NCBI GenBank assembly: GCA_965220205.1
Contig: OZ244812.1
Coordinates: 2,108,001 to 2,172,000 of the forward strand
Source of the DNA: G965220205 sp965220205
GTDB taxonomy: Bacteria > Chloroflexota > Dehalococcoidia > Lucifugimonadales > Australimonadaceae
Direction of reading: 5' to 3'
DNA: 64,000 nt
In this document: positions 59,330 through 64,000 of the stretch, one piece after another
How positions within the stretch are numbered: the stretch's first letter is position 1
Layout of the letters: every line of letters begins with the position of its first letter
Notes under the pieces: generated by a model
What the model saw: only the letters and a program-made list of their open reading frames with translations
Told to the model about the DNA's origin: nothing
Database searches by the model: none
Made by a program: the position numbers and the translations under genes

Positions 59330-61153
59330 TTAGCGGTCCGTCCGGTAGAGGTAGCGGATGTCCCAGAGTCCGTAGAGGGTGGGCGTGAGGTTGCCGAAGA
59401 CGTTGCGAACTGCGTTCAACCGCTCGGAAAGCGTCGTGTAGATGACCGGCGCGTTCTCGGCTGCGACCTCCTGAGCGCGGTGGTAGTACGCCACGCGGGC
59501 GTCATGGTCCAGCTCCTGGCTCCCCCTGATGTAGAGCTCGTCGATCTCGGCTTCCCACTCCGTCTCCGGCTGCGGCTGGTTCGGGTGCCACAGGTGCAGG
59601 GCTTCGCCGCTGTGCCAGAAGCCGATTCCGCTGTAGGGGTCCGGTCCGCCTGTGAAGCCGATGACCATCGTCTCCCAATCGTACGTGGCGGTGAGCTGTG
59701 AAACGAGGTCGCCGAACTCGGCGATCCGGTAGTCCACGCCGAGGCCGATATCGATCATGCCTTGACGGACTATCGAGGCGACCCTTTCGCGCTCGCTGTT
59801 TCCTGTGTTCGTCACCAGCGTGAACTCGATCTCGTTGCCCTCGCCGTCTTCCCGTGTCCCGTCCCCGTCCGTGTCGACCCATCCCAAGCGGTCGAGGAAC
59901 CGATTCGCCGTGCGTAGGTTGTACTCGTACCGTCGGACGTTGGGGTTATGGAAGTCGCCCGCGGCCGGGCTTACCGAGGACCACTGCGGGTAGCCGAGGC
60001 CGTGCTGCACATGCCTGATGATCGTCTCCTTGTCGACGGCGTACGCGACGGCTTGACGGAACTGTTTGTTGCGGAACCAAGCGAGCTTCTCGGACGCGAC
60101 GTAGAGTTCGCCGGTGTCCGGGTCCTTGCCGGGGTTCATGTTGAATCCTAGGAACGTCGTCCCGAAGGCGGGGCCGCGCCTGTATATCGTGAAGTTGCCT
60201 TCCTCCTGCAGCGGTTCGAGCCCTGCGAACTCCTCTCCGAGCACTCCGTGGGAATCCGACTCGCCAGCCATGAACTTGGCGAGCTCCGTCTCCAGGTCCG
60301 GGACGATGACGTGAACGACCTCGTCTAGGTATGGCAGGCTGTTGCCCGCGTCGTCCTCGAGCCAGTAGTCCGGATTCCGCCGCATGACCACACGCTCGCC
60401 GGGCTCGTAGCTGCCGATGATGAAGGGGCCGGTGCCGATGATCTCCGACGGGTCCGTGTTGATGTCCCACGTCGACGCGAACGTCCCGTCGTCCACGTGC
60501 TTCTCGAGGATGTGCCTCGGGTATATCGCGTCGCCCATGGAGCGGAGGAACGGAGCGAACGGCACGGGGAGGACGCATTCGACCGTATAGTCATCCAGCG
60601 CCGTGACGGTCATCGGCGACTCTTGCCACTCGCCGTTCTCGTCCAGGTGGCGGAAATGGAACAACGGGCGGCTGCTGGCCGGGATATCGTCGTTGTACGT
60701 GATGCGGTTGAAGGTGAAGTCCACGTCGCCGGCAGTGAAGGGCTCTCCGTCGTGCCACGTCACGTCCCTGCGAAGGTGGAACGTCCATGTCAGCCCGTCG
60801 TCCGAGCGCTCCCAGGACTCCGCCAGCGCCGGCTCCACCTCGTCCGTAAGCCACGACGTCTCGGTCAGTCCCTCGAAGAGATACCCCAGGACGCCCGACG
60901 AGGAAGCGTCGTTCGCGATGGCCAGGTTGAAGGTGAGCGGCTCAGAGATGGTCGCGAACGTCAGCGCGCCGCCCCCTTCTCCGATGGCGTACTTGAACTC
61001 GTCGGCATTCCTCCTGAGCACGTCGACAGTCGTAGGCGTAGGCGTGGGCGTAGGCGCGACCGGCACCGTGGCTGTCGGCTCGATCGAGCAGGCGACCGCC
61101 ATGACCAGCGCAGCGATCAGGACGATGAGAGTATGAGGGCGACGACAGCGCAT
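59330..61153 (-). CDS. Extracellular solute-binding lipoprotein, family 5 (oligopeptide ABC type)
   Basis: A 607-aa protein. Signal and lipobox (LIVLIAALVMAVAC), a PTPTPTPTT tether, then the SBP_bac_5 domain: LTFNLAIANDASSSGVLGYLFEGLTE, ALAESWERSDDGLTWTFHLRRDVTWHDGEPFTAGDV, GTGPFIIGSYEPGERVVMRRNPDYW, FRQAVAYAVDKETII. Such proteins deliver peptides or other solutes to an ABC importer, but no permease or ATPase gene is adjacent. I chose ATG 61153; the frame stays open far upstream against the next gene, which is an artefact. Confidence 0.93.
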   Translation of the reverse strand: MRCRRPHTLIVLIAALVMAVACSIEPTATVPVAPTPTPTPTTVDVLRRNADEFKYAIGEGGGALTFATISEPLTFNLAIANDASSSGVLGYLFEGLTETSWLTDEVEPALAESWERSDDGLTWTFHLRRDVTWHDGEPFTAGDVDFTFNRITYNDDIPASSRPLFHFRHLDENGEWQESPMTVTALDDYTVECVLPVPFAPFLRSMGDAIYPRHILEKHVDDGTFASTWDINTDPSEIIGTGPFIIGSYEPGERVVMRRNPDYWLEDDAGNSLPYLDEVVHVIVPDLETELAKFMAGESDSHGVLGEEFAGLEPLQEEGNFTIYRRGPAFGTTFLGFNMNPGKDPDTGELYVASEKLAWFRNKQFRQAVAYAVDKETIIRHVQHGLGYPQWSSVSPAAGDFHNPNVRRYEYNLRTANRFLDRLGWVDTDGDGTREDGEGNEIEFTLVTNTGNSERERVASIVRQGMIDIGLGVDYRIAEFGDLVSQLTATYDWETMVIGFTGGPDPYSGIGFWHSGEALHLWHPNQPQPETEWEAEIDELYIRGSQELDHDARVAYYHRAQEVAAENAPVIYTTLSERLNAVRNVFGNLTPTLYGLWDIRYLYRTDR

Positions 61154-61230
61154 CTTAGCGTCTCGTTTCGGCAGTGGGAGTCTAGTTCGATGAAGACGCG
61201 GGCTGGGTTGTCGACTAATATGATACGCCG

Positions 61231-63774
61231 CTAGTCCAGGGGCGGGGACGGTGGAGCGCCCGGGCCCTCGCGGGGGTCGCGCGAAGGGCGGCCGTCCTCC
61301 TCCGTCGCGACGGGAGCGCCGGGGTCGCGCGGCGCTCGATAGCTGCGCTCCGGGTCCCGCAAGCGTTCCGTCATCTGGGCAAGGGCCGCCATGACCAGCG
61401 CGTTGACCGTTCCGGCGGGGTAGTCCCCGTTCTCGTCGGGTTCGCCCGCGGGAACGCCGGTCAGCAGCTCGATGCCCTGCTCCACGCTCTCCACGGCGTA
61501 GACGCCGAATCGACCGGCGTCGACCGCGTCGACCACCTCCCGCTTGAGCACGAGGTTGCGCACGTTGGACGCCGGGACCAGCACCCCCTGGCTGCCGGTG
61601 AGGCCGCGAGCCTTGCACACCTCGAAGAACCCTTCGATCTTCCGCGTGGCGCCGCCTATCGCTTGGACCCGTCCCTGCTGATCCAACGAGCCGGTGACGG
61701 CCAGCCCCTGATCGATCGGGAGGCCCGACAGGCTCGACAGCAGCGCGTAGAGCTCGGTGCTCGATGCGCTGTCGCCGTCGACATCCTCGTAGGTCTGCTC
61801 GAACGCGATGCTGACACGGACCGGGAGCGTCGCGTCGACGCCATACTTGCCCATCAGGTAACCAATCAGGATCTGAAACCCCTTCGAGTGGATGCGGCCG
61901 CTCATCTGGCTCGCCTGCTCGACATTGCCGAACTCGCCCCGGCCCAGGCTTACCCGCGCCGTCAGACGCGATGGCCGGCCGAACGAGTAGTCGCCCATGT
62001 CGATGACCGCGAGACCGTTGATCTGGCCCACGGCCGACCCGGTTACGTCGATGCGGACTGTCCCATCTTCGTAGAACTCCTGGAACCGGTCCTCGATGAG
62101 GTTCGACCGCCGCCTGCGCGCGTTCGCGGCGGCGAGGATGTCGTCTCCGCCGACGAGGTTGCGGCCGGCGGCCCGTGCCCAATACGACGCCTCCGTCACG
62201 AGGTCGGCGACATCGGCGAAGCGGGCGGTGAGCTTCCCTTGGTCTTCGACGAGGCGGGACGACTGCTCGATGAGCCGCGCCACGGCCGCGGCGTCGAAGT
62301 GCGGGAGGTCGTGCTCTTGGACTTGGGCCGCCACGAACTGAGCGTGCTTGGTGATGTTCTCCGGTTTCAGTTCGACCTCGTAGGCGAAGTCGGCTTTGAC
62401 CTTGAATAGCTTGGGGAAGTCCTCGTCGTGGAGCATCAACATACGCGCGAGCTGCGGGTTGCCAATCAGCACGACCTTGACGTCGAGCGGTATCGGCTCC
62501 GGTTCAATCGTGAAGGCTGGGACTGACGAGAACTGTTCGGCGAGGTTCTCAATCGCGGCCTGCCTGCTCCTCAGCGCCTCCTTCAGCCCTTGCCAGACGA
62601 ACGGGTATGCGAGCACGTCCTTTGCCTGGAGCACCAGGAACCCGCCGTTCGCCCGGTGGATGGCGCCGGGGCGGGCCATCATGAAATCGGCGCTCATCAC
62701 GCCCTGGCGGAGGCGGTGCTGGACTCTGCCAAAGACGTTGTTGTAGGTGGGCGTGGCCTCGAATACGACCGGCGCGCCCGAGGCTCGTGAGCGGTCGGTG
62801 AACACGTTGACTCGATAGCGGCCCAGGTCGTCGTCGCCTCCGGCGGCGCCGGCGAAGGGGTCCCTCGGCCCCGCCTGGCCGTCCTGCTCGTGCTGGAGGA
62901 ACAGCGGCAGGTTGCGGAGCATGTCCTCCTTCAGATCGTCGAGGTGTACGCCCGCCTCCGGCTCCACCGTGGCGTACTTCTCGTGCAGCTCGGCGAACAG
63001 CGGTTGCATGACGAAGTTGCCGACGTCGCGGTTGACCTGCTGGCGGGCGTGGGCTGCGTCTCGCTCCAGCTGACGCAGCACGGCAACGCGACCGGTGACG
63101 AACTCCTGGACCGCGTGCTGTCCCCGCTGCAACCGCTCGGCCTCCTCGCGGGGGAGCTGGGAGACCTGCTCCGGGGTCATCGGCTCGCCGTTCGGCCCGA
63201 GGGGCGTCGCGGTGATCCCCGCCTCGGTCAGGGCAAGCCCCACGCCGTGCCGCCGCGCCTCCGCGACCATCTCCTCGGTGAGCTCCGTGTGGCGCCGGTG
63301 CACGCTCTCGAGCGCGGCCTCGACCCGCTCCTGGTAGTCGGGGCTCTCGAAGGCCCGCGGCAGCCGCGTCCGCAACTCGGCGACCATCTCGCGCACGTCC
63401 TCGGCGAAACGCCGTCCGTAGCCGGGGGGCAGCGACACCCCTCGCGGTTTCATGGGGTCTTGGAAGTTGTAGACGTAGACCCAGTCGTTGGGGACCGGCC
63501 GCTTCGCCGCTTCACGGCCCAGGTAGCTCGTGACGGTCGACATGCGCCCCGAGCCCGGAAGCCCGGCCACGTAGACGTTGAACCCGGGGCTGTCCACGCC
63601 CAGACCGAACGCCAGCGCTTCGAGCGCCCGCTCCTGGCCGATCGCGCCCTCCAGCGGCGAGACCTCCCGCGTCGTCTCGAACGCGAGCTGGGCCTCGTCC
63701 ACCCGCGTCGTCAGTCGGGATAGGGGGACCCGGAGCCGGTCGCGCACATTGCCGGATTCTGCGTCAGTCGTCAT
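61231..63774 (-). CDS. Lon-related ATP-dependent protease (LonC/YcbZ type)
   Basis: An 847-aa protein. An ATPase region has YVAGLPGSGRMSTV (Walker A with Arg in place of Lys) and a Walker B-like GAIHRANGGFLVLQAKDVL. The C-terminal Lon protease domain has the catalytic Ser in EDVDGDSASSTELYALLSSL and the Lys in GATRKIEGFFEV. It lacks the usual LonA N-domain. The family degrades proteins, often in heat or stress responses. Its Pro/Arg/Asp-rich tail (PSRDPREGPGAPPSPPLD) is odd. It starts at ATG 63774. Confidence 0.88.
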   Translation of the reverse strand: MTTDAESGNVRDRLRVPLSRLTTRVDEAQLAFETTREVSPLEGAIGQERALEALAFGLGVDSPGFNVYVAGLPGSGRMSTVTSYLGREAAKRPVPNDWVYVYNFQDPMKPRGVSLPPGYGRRFAEDVREMVAELRTRLPRAFESPDYQERVEAALESVHRRHTELTEEMVAEARRHGVGLALTEAGITATPLGPNGEPMTPEQVSQLPREEAERLQRGQHAVQEFVTGRVAVLRQLERDAAHARQQVNRDVGNFVMQPLFAELHEKYATVEPEAGVHLDDLKEDMLRNLPLFLQHEQDGQAGPRDPFAGAAGGDDDLGRYRVNVFTDRSRASGAPVVFEATPTYNNVFGRVQHRLRQGVMSADFMMARPGAIHRANGGFLVLQAKDVLAYPFVWQGLKEALRSRQAAIENLAEQFSSVPAFTIEPEPIPLDVKVVLIGNPQLARMLMLHDEDFPKLFKVKADFAYEVELKPENITKHAQFVAAQVQEHDLPHFDAAAVARLIEQSSRLVEDQGKLTARFADVADLVTEASYWARAAGRNLVGGDDILAAANARRRRSNLIEDRFQEFYEDGTVRIDVTGSAVGQINGLAVIDMGDYSFGRPSRLTARVSLGRGEFGNVEQASQMSGRIHSKGFQILIGYLMGKYGVDATLPVRVSIAFEQTYEDVDGDSASSTELYALLSSLSGLPIDQGLAVTGSLDQQGRVQAIGGATRKIEGFFEVCKARGLTGSQGVLVPASNVRNLVLKREVVDAVDAGRFGVYAVESVEQGIELLTGVPAGEPDENGDYPAGTVNALVMAALAQMTERLRDPERSYRAPRDPGAPVATEEDGRPSRDPREGPGAPPSPPLD

Positions 63775-63819
63775 GCTCCACCGTCACTCCCGAGCGTGTA
63801 CACGGACTCCATGCCCCTA

Positions 63820-63976
63820 GGAACCTCTGAATAGCTCCGTCCCATCCGTTGGCCCTGAGCTTGTCGAAGCCTGTCGAAGGGGGCCCCATTCTGGCCTCCT
63901 CCCCCACAGGGGGAGGATTGAGGAGGGGGAATCCCCGCTCTGCTGACAGTATCAACGAGTTGTTCAGAGGTTTCCT
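63820..63976. mobile_element. MITE, IS5-type ends, copy 7
   Basis: The left end GGAACCTCTGAATAG follows CTA; the right end TTGTTCAGAGGTTTCC has one extra T and lacks a clear target duplication. The interior has the TTCGACAGG/CTTGTCGAAGCC repeat and the TCCTCCCCC-ACA-GGGGGAGGA hairpin. It lies about 45 bases upstream of the Lon-related gene start. Confidence 0.7.
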
Positions 63977-64000
63977 GCGGAGGCGCAGCCCATCGGTACG

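Noticed and set aside
59330..62182. A 950-codon open frame extending the solute-binding protein upstream
   Set aside because: The upstream 343 codons overlap the Lon-related gene, are low in complexity, and lie before the signal peptide that must be the N-terminus.
1..64000. tRNA or rRNA genes
   Set aside because: I looked for T-loop and anticodon-arm patterns and found none that fold; a covariance scan would be decisive.

Overview
The window is GC-rich bacterial chromosome, densely coded on both strands. Several traits suggest a Chloroflexota bacterium, possibly of the Dehalococcoidia/SAR202 type from a metagenome. These are lipoproteins with a Pro-Thr tether right after the lipidated Cys, a GAAC-N4-GTTC LexA box, a HemQ-type chlorite dismutase homologue, a PspAB-HtpX pair, coenzyme F420 functions (cofE and a PPOX-type protein) and many dispersed palindromic intergenic repeats. 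The lineage is inferred from gene content and style only.

Layout. 1-8.4 kb: the 5' part of nusA (cut by the window edge), a FIST sensor, a short-chain dehydrogenase, an alpha/beta hydrolase, a CrtC/AttH-like lipoprotein, a GIY-YIG protein, pyrD and an N-terminally extended GreA homologue. 8.6-12.6 kb: proB-proA, a small acidic protein and an amidohydrolase. 12.6-14.1 kb: a visibly AT-richer island with a stand-alone RelA/SpoT-domain synthetase and a small lipoprotein. 14.1-17.5 kb: mug, thpR, a double GNAT protein and a PPOX-type protein. 17.5-19.7 kb: an XRE regulator plus ImmA/IrrE-like pair split by an IS481 element.

20.4-30.7 kb: an HK97-type capsid module with terminase, portal, prohead protease, major capsid protein, a probable decoration protein, a head-completion candidate and a connector. 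No tail, lysis, replication or integrase gene is visible. An aldo/keto reductase and a small membrane protein (broken by an IS5 element) lie between portal and protease. 31-34.8 kb: cofE, a TPP riboswitch with terminator driving thiG-thiE-thiS, and an EamA transporter. 34.9-40.9 kb: a DUF4143 ATPase, a MoxR-like ATPase, trxB, and darTG with the toxin split by an in-frame TAG. 41-50.5 kb: an A-type Fe-S protein, ferredoxin, hemQ, a TlpA-like thioredoxin, a ThDP enzyme, pspAB-htpX, an aminotransferase and lexA with its operator. 50.5-64 kb: an IS110 element, rpsT, relA/hisS (divergent), a protease-like lipoprotein lacking catalytic residues, prfA-prmC, an oligopeptide-binding protein and a Lon-related protease.

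Mobile DNA ties much of the window together. One IS5-family element (24481-25673) has the same 15-bp ends as six short non-coding elements. Five of those six sit directly behind a TAG stop codon, which fits a YTAR target site. Other repeats are nested inside them. The most unusual parts are the tail-less capsid module with metabolic cargo, the stop-codon-hugging MITE family, the amber-split DarT toxin, the RelA/SpoT island and the GreA fusion.
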